A stretch of 64,000 nt of DNA from Pseudoscleropodium purum (Eukaryota; Streptophyta; Bryopsida; Hypnales; Brachytheciaceae): positions 30,857,063 to 30,921,062 of the forward strand of contig OZ017795.1 in the NCBI GenBank assembly GCA_963969395.1, in the 5' to 3' direction. Shown in pieces: positions 1 through 12,137 of the stretch. The notes under the pieces were generated by a model, which did not search any database, was not told the origin of the DNA, and worked only from the letters and a program-made list of their open reading frames with translations. Within the stretch, counting starts at the first letter, position 1, and each line of letters begins with the position of its first letter. The position numbers and the translations under genes were made by a program.

Positions 1-2497
1 TGAAAGGGAAATTTCTAAATTTCTTCTAAATTCAATTACAAGCAAAATATTATCATTTTAGGAGTGAAACTTGTTGGAAAGGATTTGAAATGAGGTTCCT
101 TTGATATGGTGATTTTTCGAAATTTTTGTATTTTTTTAATCTATGACCTCATTTTTGCTAATCTAGTTTTGAACTAAAATCAATGCAATTTTTAATTTGA
201 CACACTTCCACATTTGTAATTTTAGAAAAAATATGAACCCTAGTAACACGAAATCCAATCATTGAATAGGACAACAACTTGATAAAGTATCTCCACAAAT
301 TAAAAGAATTTCATTCAAACGATATTGAGAAACAAAACTAAATGTCAATCTATTTGTTGTCCACATTTTGAATGTTGAAGCACTCTAGGGTTAACAAATT
401 TTAATTTAAACCAATACTACTAGATCTAAAAGATTGATATATATTCACAAGTATTGAATCATTCTATCTATACTAATGAAATGTAAATTATGAAAAAAAA
501 TTATTTTGCAATCAATGAGAGTAATAATAATATTTACATATATAATGTTTTCTATTGATTGAATTAATAAAAAATATTAAATATGTCAAGCTTATTGGAA
601 TATTTTCAACATTGGGATTGACATTTCTTAAATGCATATCAATAAAAGTTATTAACAATTTAAGTTATACTTTCATCTTTATTGAGTACTAACTTACAAA
701 TTTTATTTGGATTCTCCATTCCTTTATAGTTGCTTTAGATATACTTATGTAAAACTTGCAATCTTCTTAATTCTAATCTATCAAGATTATTTCTTCTATT
801 TCCAATGTCATTTTCCACTATGAAATTTTAACACTTTAAGTCATTTATTTTGTACAACATAGAGAATGCAAAATTATATGTCAATTTATAACATTCAATC
901 ATTTTTATAATTCTTGCAAGGCTCATTAATTTTAAAAATTGGATTTCCAAAAAATTGTGTCATCTATATGTGAATGATTGGATAAATTTAGAATAATAAT
1001 TTTTTCTTACACATATTGGAATACACTTCCATCTCAACGAATTTGCATTCACTTTGGAAATTTAAATTGAACAAAGTTTTGTTTTATAGATTAAAAAGTC
1101 AATAATAGATCATGAGGTTTTTAATACTAAACTACCTGAAAAGATATCAAGTCTCAATTAGATAAATAGAAACATTTGTGATAGTAAAAATATTAGTTAT
1201 TTTCATTCAAATCTACTAGAAAAGCTTTGTGAATGGAATATGCATGTTGTTTTCATGTCATTTAATTTTTGAATTTTTTTATTGAGTTTCAATAAAAATA
1301 TTATAAAAACTTTGAAATTATATTAGAATTTTTGTGTTTCTACCTTTGAATTTAGATACAACCTTGATTGAAATGTTTTTTTGACATTTAAATTGAATCA
1401 ACAAAATAAAATTCACTTCATAATTATAGGATGAAATTCCATTTTGTACTCTCTAAATGTAAATATGAATACTTAAATTGCAAATGAATTTTAAGTCAAA
1501 AAGATAATTACAAAATACCAATTTTTAAATATGAAATGACACGGAACATGATGGGGGAATGTTGTCGCATGAGCGTAGAGTGTAGAGCGCAAAGCATAGA
1601 GTGTGGATTACAAACTAATTTTTAAAAAGATTTCAAATCTATAAAATGAAAAACCTTTTACCGTGCTTAGATTAAACCTAAGATTGTGCAAAAAATTGAA
1701 ATCAATGATATAAGAATAATGTGATTTAAACTAAAATTCTTTGATACAAATTGAACAAGTAATTTTTTCTTAATTTTTAAAAATTTTAACATTTAGTAAG
1801 CATATTAATATCAATTTTTTTATAGCAATATAATTATGCATTACATGCATAATTGAATATAAATTTGCATTGACTATAATTTCAATTTGGTGACCATTTA
1901 AGAATTGAATTAAAGAATAATTACTAAATGAATTAAAAATAATATATTACAATTCTAAACATATAAATAAAAGCTTCATATTAGATTTAGATGACATTAA
2001 ACCTCTTCAAAGTGCATAGTTTAGGAAATTGAAACTTTTATTTTAAAATTTATTGCAATTCCTTGGCAATAAAGAAGAAGGATTTTTCATATAATTTATA
2101 ATGATTTTTAAAAGATCCAATCATGGTGTAATATAAAACAAGTTTGAAAAAGCATGAACATCAAAATATTCCACAATTTGTTTAGATTTCTAAAGCTTTC
2201 TGCATAACATGAAAGGGACATTTAAAATTTGAAATTTAAATTATGAATAACATTTTAAGATTCTAATAATGAATTTTTTTTTAGTACATTATTAATATAA
2301 TTAAAAACAAATTTGCATTTGTGTGATTAAACTTAACAAAAACAAATGAAAACAAAAAAATCACTGACCCTTTTAGTCTCAAAATCATACATGACATTCA
2401 CACTAAACAAAACACAATAAGATATTTTTTTGAAATTTACCTTATTAAGAAAAGACTAAAGCTTGATCCAGGCTGGAAGAAAAGACCCATGTTTCAC
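1..2497. other. AT-rich intergenic DNA, no gene seen
   Basis: This stretch is strongly AT-rich with many homopolymer runs, and no open frame here looks coding. A small cluster of imperfect repeats of a gtagagtgt-like motif occurs near 1570-1605. I see no recognisable transposon ends or RNA genes. Confidence 0.7.
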
Positions 2498-5400
2498 TTA
2501 GTGGCTAAGAATAGAGTAGAGAGAGCCATTGAAAATAAAAGCATCCACTTCTACATGTTCCAAGTCATTTGCAAATGAAACTTGTAAATTGCCTAGAGAA
2601 AGTTGTGAAATTATAAGGTCAATGCATGACGAATCTTGCTTCCAAACAATTTCTAATGTCAATGCATAAGAGGTTTGGATGCCTTCACCCACAAAAGCAC
2701 CAATCCCCCATAAGGTCTTTAGTGCTTCACCAGTAGCCTTAATTGCTACTACATCCTCTACAGCCATAGCCTTTACATTTGCTAATACGCTTGCTTTAGT
2801 AGCCTTTTCTGGCTTCTTTTGCTCTTCCATTACTTTCGGTGCTTCAACCTTCTTAGCAGCTTGCCTCATTTGCTTTGGAGCCTTTGTTTTGTCTTTTTCA
2901 TTCAAATGAGAAAGATCTAAAGCATTATCATACTTTGTAACAATTAGATCTTCATTTGTATCTTAATTATTAGACCCTCCTAGTCTTTTTTTTGCTCAAT
3001 CAATGGCCATCTACATTGTGTCTTCCTGAGCTAAACAAAAGTCACTACAACAATCTATATACCAACCACCAAAGTTTAAATGCAATATACCCCACGATCA
3101 GATCAAACCCACAAAATGCATACATTGATCTAGACTTGCTTTGTCAACCCATGTTGTGATGAAATTTGAAAGTTGAGACCGTTGTATAGCACCTTTCTGA
3201 AACAATTTGAATATGATGTATCTAAAAATGTTCAACAAATGAAAATGAGATGTAGAAGATAATGGACAAATTGAAGTTGAATAAACTCAAAGGTAATAAA
3301 GATTTATTGTACCTATAAAGCACTTGTTTCACAATTTGCAAATTGTATGTGTAGGAGTTGAATGCTTTTGTTCTCGAATATGCATCCTTCCCACAATACA
3401 AAGATGAGAAACCATGGTTCCAAATGCAAATACGCTAATACTTCAAAAATTTACCAATAGACAATGGTATATTACCAGAGTCAAGTTCAATTTTGAGACC
3501 TTCTTTTTGCAATCTCCCATATTCCAAATTCATTACCTCTTCCAATTGCATACATTACAAGATTATAAAGTCAAAATGTTCTAAACACTAAATGTAGTGA
3601 AATTCTATGTTACAAAACATCCTAGATAAACACAAACAAACAATTGAAAAAAATTATGGTGATGGTAGATACTTACAAATGCCCCAAAACATGCTTTGTT
3701 CAACCTAAATTCAAAATCCTTATCTATAAAAGGCTTGCTTAGAAAATGGGCAACTTTCATTGTGAATGCTTCTAAATTCTACCAACGTAAATTTTTTATT
3801 TTAGACAAAGGTAGACAAGATGATATTGCAAGGAGTTGAAGTTTATCTAATGTCATTTTAGGCTTTGAATTCTTGCTCCAATGCAAAGGGACCTTCAAAA
3901 GATAACATGAGATAAATGAACTCAAAATTAAAAGTGCATTCAAATAAAACATCCATGCATTTTTACATTTATCACTTAAGAAACTCAATAGAGAAGTTAG
4001 AGTGCAAAAGTCAAAAGTATACCTTTGTCAAAAAATCATCACTTAAAGCAAAATGTGAAACTACTACTTAGTAGCTTAGAAAATTGTCCTTTATAGCTTT
4101 TTGTCTTCAATTTAATTACAACAAGCATGGCTACTATAATTTTTTAGTCACTCCTCTCTAACAATGGATCTTCCTCTAAAAGTTTTTGAGCAACTTCATC
4201 GATAGTGTTAGCTATTTCTTACTACAAAAACATAAAGAGTCAAATTACATATTCAATTTCATAACAATAATAGAAGACTTGATTATATAAAATACATGTA
4301 AGGAAATGATTGATAGATTTTCAGATTCATCCGCCACAACAAAGAGATAAACACATCAGTTGTTAGTGGATACCAAGTTTTTTCCCTTGTTGGATTTTTC
4401 AAGCATTTTTTAAACTCCCATTCTGGAAGAATATCTTTGAACATCTCCAAGGTCTGTGTCCCAGTAGCACAAATCATGTACAAAGTATGCACAAGATTTG
4501 TCTTGATGTGACTATTCTCTTTGGATCTAGAAAAAAAATAACATATTAGTACAAACACATAAGACAAAACATTAAAAAAAATACAAGACAATAAGATTGG
4601 CAATTATGTACAATAGAAGAAGCCATACTTGTTTATGGCGTGCATTTCTTGCAATAGAAGTCCCATTTTTTCAATTGGATCTAAATAGATATTGTTTACA
4701 AAATATTGCCAAGCCAATTTTTCTCGATGTAAGCTATCAATAAAAGTAGTCTAGGCCATGAATTTGTGATTTCCATTTCAAATAAAGAACATCTTTCTAA
4801 CTAAATGTTGAAGGTGTTCACTTTTTTGAAGCCATGCATCAAATCGATTGCTCTCCAATTTTCATAGTGGGCTTATACGTTCTTTTTCTTCAATACACAA
4901 TTTCTCAATCCCTCCTTTGTCATTGCAACTAGAAACATAGAAAACACTAGAACTAGGTCTATAACCATGAGTGAATTTTGCCTCCAATTTCTTGATATCA
5001 CAATCTAGTGATGGGCAAACAATTGGCATCAATATCAAACAACAAAGAGAAATGGAAAATTGAGACACATCCTTTGGTGAAATTTTCATAGCCTCCATGC
5101 AATCAATAGAATTGACTTTTTGCATCAAACACAATTCATCTTTATTTCCCTTGCATTCTTTAAGTGTATCAAAATTAGTATCAATTTCTTGCAATTCTAT
5201 TGGAGAACATCCTAGATTCTCTTCTTCAACAACCATTGGAATCTATAAGATACATTACAGTAATCCATCAATAAAGGAACGTGTCTTGGAAAGACGACTT
5301 ACAACCAATTTCTTCCAAGTTTACAAAGATGCATTTTAATATTTGGCTATTGGAACAGTGTCCAATTGTCATGTCAACTTGAGAATGCAAAACCTTATTT

Positions 5401-5650
5401 GACCTTTCCATAGCTTCTACAAGTATTAAATGCTCAAAGTCGTGCAACCAAAGATATAAAATTCACTAGTAGGATGAATCAATTAGAGATATTTCTTTTT
5501 CAAATTCCATTTTCTTTAATGTCATTAGTGCCAACAGCATCCACATGACCATTTGACTCCAACTGTAATTATATCGAAGAAGATGACAAGTACTATATTT
5601 ATTATATGAGCAACTGAAACAACAATCACATCTACACCCTATCGGCAACG
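2498..5650 (-). pseudogene. Decayed multi-exon gene, unrecognised, probably repeat-borne
   Basis: Read on the minus strand, several open stretches are separated by intron-like AT-rich gaps. They lie at about 5470-5344, 5236-4862 continuing with in-frame stops to about 4620, 4530-4283, about 4220-4150, 3990-3680, 3540-3310 and 2905-2498. A ttttttttctag acceptor precedes the 4530 segment and a GTAAGT donor sits near 5305. The 4860-4620 part contains a W-x-G-N-H-K-like signature (one residue is a stop) inside a hydrophobic context, weakly reminiscent of the D-G-N-H-R loop of ParB-like folds. The last segment (135 codons) starts with a Lys/Glu/Ala-rich stretch. I recall similar arrangements from multi-copy bryophyte gene families but cannot name a function. 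Several in-frame stops indicate that it is dead. Confidence 0.4.
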
Positions 5651-6491
5651 CCCCTATAAAAGACTTGAAGATCTTCCAACTAAAATTAGATAATTACCTT
5701 TATAATAACCACTTCAACCTTGCAAATCTTGAGAGATGATACTACTCCTAGGTCTCAATTAGCTTATGTAGACAAACTCATATGATGAAATTAATGCCAT
5801 TGTAGAATGCAAAGCAATATTAGAACACCAATTCATAAATCATAGCATTATCTAAAAGGATGTAGCTTCTTTAATTTGTCCGTGAGGATCCTGTCAATAC
5901 CGACGATATGCAAGGGTGTCTACTTCCTCAACTCAACTTCCAAATATGTATACAATCATGAGATCATAATAGCACAAAATTACCAAACATCTAAATTGTA
6001 GATATATTTTTCTTAGTTGAAAATACTAATAGATTTGATTACAATTAAAATCTAGAGCCCCAAATGGAAGTGTTTTAGTTGAAGAAAATGACAACAAAGT
6101 ATACCATCAGCACCGACAACACATATAGCCCTTTCTAGCAACTAAACCTTTTGAAAGTGAACAATAGCAATGATCATAAATGTTTGTCAAAACCTATTAA
6201 ACTAAATCCACCCTTTTTGTAAGCTATCAAATTTTAGCTTGAATAAACTCCATCAATAGGTCACCAAGAAACTTGATTACATAGTGAAAGAATAAAATTC
6301 ATCGATAGGCCAACAAGGAACTTGATCATGTAATGAAGGATTTGTTCATTGGCATTTGATGAATATTTAAAGTGGAGAAGTCCTTTATATGCAAAAATCC
6401 ATTATTTGTCATGGCAAAGAATACATGATTATCAAGTTTGAAGATGAAAGTTTCTAGTGAAGCTCATTATCAACTTAATGCGGTTTGATGT
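5651..6491. other. Intergenic, AT-rich, no gene seen
   Basis: This AT-rich stretch lies upstream of both the minus-strand decayed gene and the plus-strand transposase-like gene, so it may hold their former divergent 5' regions. No promoter motif could be identified with confidence. Confidence 0.5.
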
Positions 6492-6869
6492 AGGAATTGT
6501 GCTCAAAGTAGATATGCAAACCTCATTTAGGTATAATAAAATAATATTCTTAAACTAAGAAAAGTTGTCAAATCAAACTAAATTTTACCTTTAAAAATCC
6601 GGTTTCGATTTTGAGCCTCTATACAAAAGTTATGGACACAAATTAGAGAGGATGTTTGAAAATGTTAAAAAAAATGTTCTTTGCTATCCTTCTCTGATTC
6701 TCTGATTTTTGTATATAATTTTTCATTAGAAGCTCAAAATTACAAAAATATTTGCATAGGTGAAAGTCATCTTGATTTTATAACTTTTATTAGTCCAAAG
6801 TTTTTTGAAAAAAGTTGTTTTTCTATGCCTAAATGAGGTCTTAATTTCTACTTTGAACACAATTTTTGC
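6492..6869. repeat. Foldback (inverted-repeat) element, copy 1
   Basis: The two halves are imperfect reverse complements. The left end reads aattgtgctcaaagtaga and the right end, reversed, reads aattgtgttcaaagtaga. The arms share cctcatttaggnata, and the centre is near 6660-6690. The central block gaggatgtttgaaaatgt followed by an A run recurs almost exactly in the element at 48018-48393. It is about 378 bp long and non-coding. It behaves like a MITE or foldback family; no clear target-site duplication was found. Confidence 0.65.
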
Positions 6870-7229
6870 TTTTCAATTGACTTAGTATTGAAATTGTGAT
6901 AGAAAAAATGCAATGTTAGTGCAATAACTATACATTGACATGATGTTGTGTGATTTTTACACTAACCTCATATGTTTTAAATAAGTGCTAATGCTACACG
7001 ACGTTAGTCGCCCATCACTAAACCATTGAAATCATACATATTTTATCATACACAATTGTCATGCAACTTTAGCACTTCAAACTCAAATATGAAAGACATG
7101 CCTAAACCTTTTGTAATCATACAAACTCTATTTCTTTTGTCCAATGATTGTGGCACATCTTTTACACCTTTTCAAACTTTAGTTTCAGAGTCTATCATAG
7201 GAGAATCCATCATTCCTTGCCTATGAAAG

Positions 7230-9297
7230 CTTCATCATATGAAAGGGTCAAGGAATCCATTCAAGAAGCTTGATTATGATTCAATTGTAATCCATCAAGT
7301 TCATTTTGTTCTACCAATCTTTAATGGTGATGTCATTTTCAAGTTGCCACCACTTTGAAGTTTTACTATCCAATGTTAAGGAAAGCTATTGAGCGAAATG
7401 GAAAAATGCTATGATAGACACATTTGGTCAAATATACATACGACTAACATTAAAAACGACAATGGATTGACATTTCGAATGTCTTCATGCATGGGTCATT
7501 GGCATTGTGACAATGCCAATTGTGACTATCTTACTCGTATACAGTGCACAACAACAGTGCATGAAACCAAATGGGATGAATGTTCTCCTTTTCCATTTGA
7601 AGTGGATCCTAATCCTCCTTCTAGTTCAACAATCATGTGCAAAATTTGCTTTGCTATTCCTTCATGTATTCCTAGTTGCCCAACAAAAATCTACTATTTA
7701 GTAGGAAAAAAAAGTGATAAGGTGTGCTTGTGTTTACTTTAGTCTTCATGAGCACCTTATAAAAGATGGAGATTGTCATAGTTTAAAGAAGAAAACTTGG
7801 TCATTAATTTCTAATGAAATTCAAAGGATCCCATTTGCAACCAGTTCTTCAATTGTTCTAGAGGTCACAAAAAAATTATTAGGTGAATTGTTTTTCCACC
7901 CTAAAAGAACTACAACAACAAAATTTGCACTTGATGAACTTGTTCAAGTTCTTGATAAATACAAATACATGAGTTCGCCAAATATTAGAAATGAAGTTAC
8001 TACCTTCAAGTATTTTTGGAGGTTTGAACTTTAGAGTTATGATAGCATTACAAAACTTTGGGATTGTAGCAATTAGTCTTATGTTTAAGAAAACAAGTTT
8101 TTACGTTAAGGATCTGATTTAGACAAGGTTTTTGTCTTCAAAATGTCTGAGTTAGGTCTCGGTAGTGGCATTGATTTTGTGACGCAAATGCAACCACGTG
8201 GTGACCTTCTAGACGCTTGGATCATGTTTGATCATGTCAAGCGAGTGAAGCAAAGGACTACAATGGCATGCCATATTTATAATCCAAACTTTTGTCGTAC
8301 GATGATTGTTGCATATTGTGATATGCAATCCGAGGATACTATTGTCCAATACAATTTCTAGAATAATTTGAATGCATTCACAGCCAAACAAGTCATCCCC
8401 TTTCCTTATTACAAGGGATTTATGGCTGACTGTGCACAAGCTAACTAGAATGCTATAAGAGTAATTCACAAAATTAGTGACCAATCTAAGCCTATAGTGA
8501 ATCAAGAGCGCACATGTCTCATTCACTAGATTCAATCTAAGGAAAAACATACCAAGGTAGACATTTGTGCCAACCTTCAAGATCAACATTGAAAACTTTG
8601 TAAGCAATTAAAAAACACAACATCATCTACGATTGCAAAATCCAATATTACACAATTTGAACCTTGGTGGAATTTCTCTCGAACAATAACTAAAGAGGGG
8701 CTTTGACAATTAGAGTTGTGGTTGGCATTTTGGCACTTTTGCTATAGATAGTGGGGTAGATTTATGCAAATTGTGAGATTCCTTAATTCTTGATTTCACT
8801 CAATATTAACCAATTATTTTACATATGATTGTTAGTTGTTTGCAATTGTAATGTAGAATTTTTATCATTCATTTGGTTGTTTGATTCAATGTTATTTAGT
8901 AAGTTTTGTTGCCATGAAACCTTGAACTACATATTATTTAGTTACATTTTAACCCTAAATTTTGTCTTCTTATAAAATATGTTGTTTGATACAGGATTTG
9001 CTAGCACACGAACTTGCAAAGATGCCTTCTTGTAACCTTGCTAAGATAGTTCATAACAAATAGCTCCAATGGTCTGGAAATCGAGGGAATGATTTGTACA
9101 TTGCTACTACTAATGACTATGTGAGGGCATTTCTGAAGGTTCAATATCATCAATTCCTGAAAGGTGATAATCTGGGGACAAGTCCTAATAAAGAAGAACT
9201 TCTCTTCTAGATTGCACAAAGATATGCCTAATGTATAGGAAATCCTAAAAGTCTTTATGATGCTATGGCAAGTGTACCAGGGGCTGAAGAATATTAT
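7230..9297 (+). pseudogene. Decayed transposase-like gene, 5' part (split by LTR element)
   Basis: Coding-like sequence begins near 7260 and continues through 7389-7742 (Cys-rich: paired C-x-C/C-x2-C and a GHWHCDNANCDYL block), 7742-8034, 8143-8361 and 8361-8770. A clean intron follows at 8773-8994 (GTGAG...ACAG), and the last exon runs from 8995 to the insertion point at 9297. In-frame stops at conserved Trp/Gln positions (for example near 8447, 8528 and 8746) and a few frame changes show decay. The order of motifs (Cys-rich N-terminus, a CDMQSEDT block, a KGFMADxAQAN block, a T-C-L-x-H block) matches a multi-copy plant family I remember that looks like an RNase H-fold transposase. The function is inferred. 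The remainder of the gene lies beyond the retrotransposon at 15923. Confidence 0.6.
9293..9297. repeat. Target-site duplication ATTAT, left copy
   Basis: The five bases directly before the 5' LTR are ATTAT and are repeated directly after the 3' LTR at 15923-15927. This is the 5-bp duplication typical of LTR-retrotransposon integration. Confidence 0.9.
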
Positions 9298-9487
9298 TGT
9301 TAGGACTGCGCATAGAGTCAGGCTTAGGGTTAGGGGTAGTTAGACGGCGGTTGGGAGGCAGTTGTATCAACCACTAAAAACTATCATGTATAAATGCCAG
9401 TGAAGGAGGAGACTCCTTCATTGGACATTCTCATCGCTGAATCTGATGCATGCGCTTCTTCCTCCTAACTCCCTATCTCGTCTGACA
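9298..9487 (+). repeat. 5' LTR
   Basis: This is a 190-bp LTR with TG...CA ends. It contains a TATAAATG box around 9390 and a near-palindromic ggagactcct downstream of it, consistent with an internal promoter. By eye it differs from the 3' LTR by about 16 substitutions and one 2-bp indel. Confidence 0.9.
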
Positions 9488-9528
9488 TTATGTCCAGTCA
9501 CTGTTCATGGTTTTTTGGATTGTGTTGA

Positions 9529-10994
9529 CGAATAGTCACGAGGGAATATCAATGAAAAGTCGATCCAAAAGGAATTCTCAGCAAAGGACGCCAATACCAC
9601 GAAGGCGAAGGGGGGAATGATTGCGTGACCTGGAAAGATGGTAAACAACAAGGCATCCTTGCTACGCTAAGGACGGATGTTGAAGTCCAAATATCTATCA
9701 ACGAGAATAAGTAAATCATGCTTTATCTATCAACACTGGTGCTTCAGATTAACACATTTCCTGATTGAAGGAGATTTTCTGAAACAGAGAAATCTGAAGT
9801 TTCCGAGCTAGGCATCCTACGCATGAGATTTCCAATTCTACGGCTAGAGCACGAAAGCCTAACGAGGAGATGGTGACACTGTTTTGAGTGCACGTTCTGG
9901 ACTGGTATCATTGCAAGCTCAGAAAAAGGTTCAGGTTGATCATGCAAGCGTTGGTAAATTCAGGTGCAATTAAACAATAGATTATAAAGCAATTTCGAAT
10001 TTCCTGAAGTTGTAAGACAGATTGCCAAGGGTATAACGTAATATGAGAGGACCAAATGGACAAAGCATTGGAGAAACGAGTACAATTACTACTCAAGGGT
10101 AATCTCGATCGTCTCAATTATTTCCAAAGGTGGGAGTAAGGTGCGCAAGGAGTAATTTTTATGGAGGTGGGAGGCACGGCGTCAGTTGAGCAAACGGTTT
10201 GGGTGGTTGGCGATGAGCTTGCCCAAAAGATCGAGAAGGTTATGCATTGGTACACCTGTGCGTGGGAAGAACCAGCGTAACGGAAGATCAAAGGTTTTTG
10301 CAGGTAGGAGTGCATGTGGTGGTGGGGACTGAACTGTAGTGCGGGTACCATCGGAGGCCGCACTGGAAGAGCTCGTCAAGTGCTCGGAGAAACAAATCGT
10401 CGACATCAAGCATGAATATGTGTTGATACTCTAAGCATAGATTTTGTTCAATGTGAACATGAAGTGCATATCAAAATTGTGCTAATTTCGGTAAAGGTTC
10501 TGGAGATCATCCACTACAACGGGTGCCGGGGTTGAAGTTGATACAAGCAGGATACCAAAATCTGGAGTCAGAGATGCCAGGTCGCCCACTCAGTACCTAC
10601 CACCTGAAATTAGAGTTTCGCACCGCCCTCATCCGTGCAACGATATGTGAGGCCGAAGGATTATTATCCAAGTACTAGGTCGATAACTCTAACGTCTGCC
10701 TGGCTCAATCGATGATCCTGGGCACAAATTGCCTAAAAGACCTGCACATGTTCAAAAAGCAACTGGATCGCATTACGGAGGAATGAACAATCGACTTCTT
10801 GGAGAAATACAGCACAGACTATGAATTAGACTACTCTTTGCTCGATCATTTCATTGGCACCATGCTCCTACTCGTGGCTGGGAGGGTCGTGGAGGTAGCT
10901 GCGCGTAAGGATTGACGATGTTGATCAACAACACGGAAAGCATGAGAGGTCTACAGTTCAGAGGGAACAAGTTTGCTAGAATTAACGGCTAGTT
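9529..10994 (+). other. Long pre-gag region with two degraded reading frames
   Basis: About 1.5 kb separates the 5' LTR from gag. Two stretches look coding although broken. The first is 9529-9714 (frame containing GILSKGRQYHEGEGG, one TGA inside). The second is 10463-10915, about 150 codons in one frame, interrupted by TAG at 10676 and TGA at 10784, with a helical, Leu-rich C-terminal half (motifs KLEFRTALIRATICEAE and LLDHFIGTMLLL). Neither resembles gag or pol and I do not recognise them. Known plant Ty3/gypsy elements sometimes carry additional frames, so these could be element-borne accessory genes or captured host sequence. Confidence 0.5.
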
Positions 10995-12137
10995 GTGGGA
11001 GCTGGATCGATGTTGCCGAAGCTTGGAGTAGGAGAGCAAGATCTGGGTTGTATGGAGCTTAATGGAGCAACCCTGGTTCCAGACCCGTCACCAACAGGGA
11101 ATGGAGTAGCAAAATTAGTAGTCTTTGCTCAACAGCAACTCCAGGGGTTACACGCAGTCCAACAACAAATCCAGGGGTTACACGCTGCCATCCCTCTTAT
11201 AGTCCAGGAATACATGGACCGAAACACCGCGACTCTAGCACCGCCGGTGGCAACTCCATTAGTGCCTGTTCAGTCTGGCCGGGAGAGACAAGCAAGTAGA
11301 GGGGTAAGAAAGATTGCTCCGCTAAAAGATTTCACAGGAAGGAAGGGCGGTGATGTTTATCGTTGGCTCGCCCAGCTGCGACTACAATTCGACAACAATC
11401 CTCAGGGGTATGCCACAGACTGCCAAAAAATAACTTGTACTCTATCATATATGATGGGCACCACGGAAGGTTGGGTGATGCCTCTTTTACAAGCTATTGA
11501 CGAGCATAGGAGTCACCCACTCTTGACTTCGTACGAAGATTTTCGAGCAGGAGTGATTTCGGTGTTTGGGGAAGTTGACCGCAAGGGGCACGCGCAAGAT
11601 CGACTGACGGCGCTCCACCAAACTGCTGGCGTGGCCCCCTATATCGTAGCTTTCAATGAATTGGCAATTCATGTCGCTTGGTGTGAGGAGGCACTCATTA
11701 CACATTTTTGGTAGGGCCTAAAGACTGAAATCCATTATACAATAGCTACATCGGAGGAACCACCAACGACTCTGCAGGGATGGATGTCGTAGGCTTTTCG
11801 AATTGATGAACGGCTTTGGGCCATGCGGCCTAAGAGTGGACGATTCCCAACTACGCCAACCTCACATCCCCGACGATGATTCCCACATCCCTTACCCACG
11901 GCAGGCCTGGTTCCTATGGAACTCGACGCCCTTACTCCTGTTCCTCGAAAATCGACTGCCATGGCGAAGATACCGGCGGAGCGACAAGAGTTCCAACGAC
12001 AGGGACGATGTTGGGGTTGCGAGCAGCAAGGCCACCTGCGGTCCAGGTGCCCAACCAATCCCTCCAAGCACCTGTCGTTTTCCGCCATATATGAGGAGAA
12101 TGATAGACTTTCAGAAAAAGAGGAGGCCCGGGACTGA
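10995..12137 (+). pseudogene. gag: Retrotransposon gag (broken)
   Basis: One frame encodes a capsid-type region (PLKDFTGRKGGDVYRWL, typical of Retrotrans_gag) and then, after in-frame TAG at 11712 and 11790 and a TGA near 11877, a zinc knuckle C-x2-C-x4-H-x4-C (CWGCEQQGHLRSRC) at about 12009-12050. No good upstream ATG is fixed by context; the frame is open from 10995 and the first ATG is about 15 nt further on. It would package RNA in virus-like particles. The stops are consistent with CAG-to-TAG and CGA-to-TGA changes. The frame ends at 12137, after which coding moves to another frame. Confidence 0.85.

Noticed and set aside
10118..10409. Two overlapping minus-strand frames inside the retrotransposon leader
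   Set aside because: They are antisense to degraded plus-strand frames of the element and have no domain or promoter support.
11803..12100. Frame overlapping the gag zinc-knuckle region in a second phase
   Set aside because: The zinc knuckle lies in the other phase. Only the later part of this frame (protease onward) is meaningful, so the overlap is a shadow.
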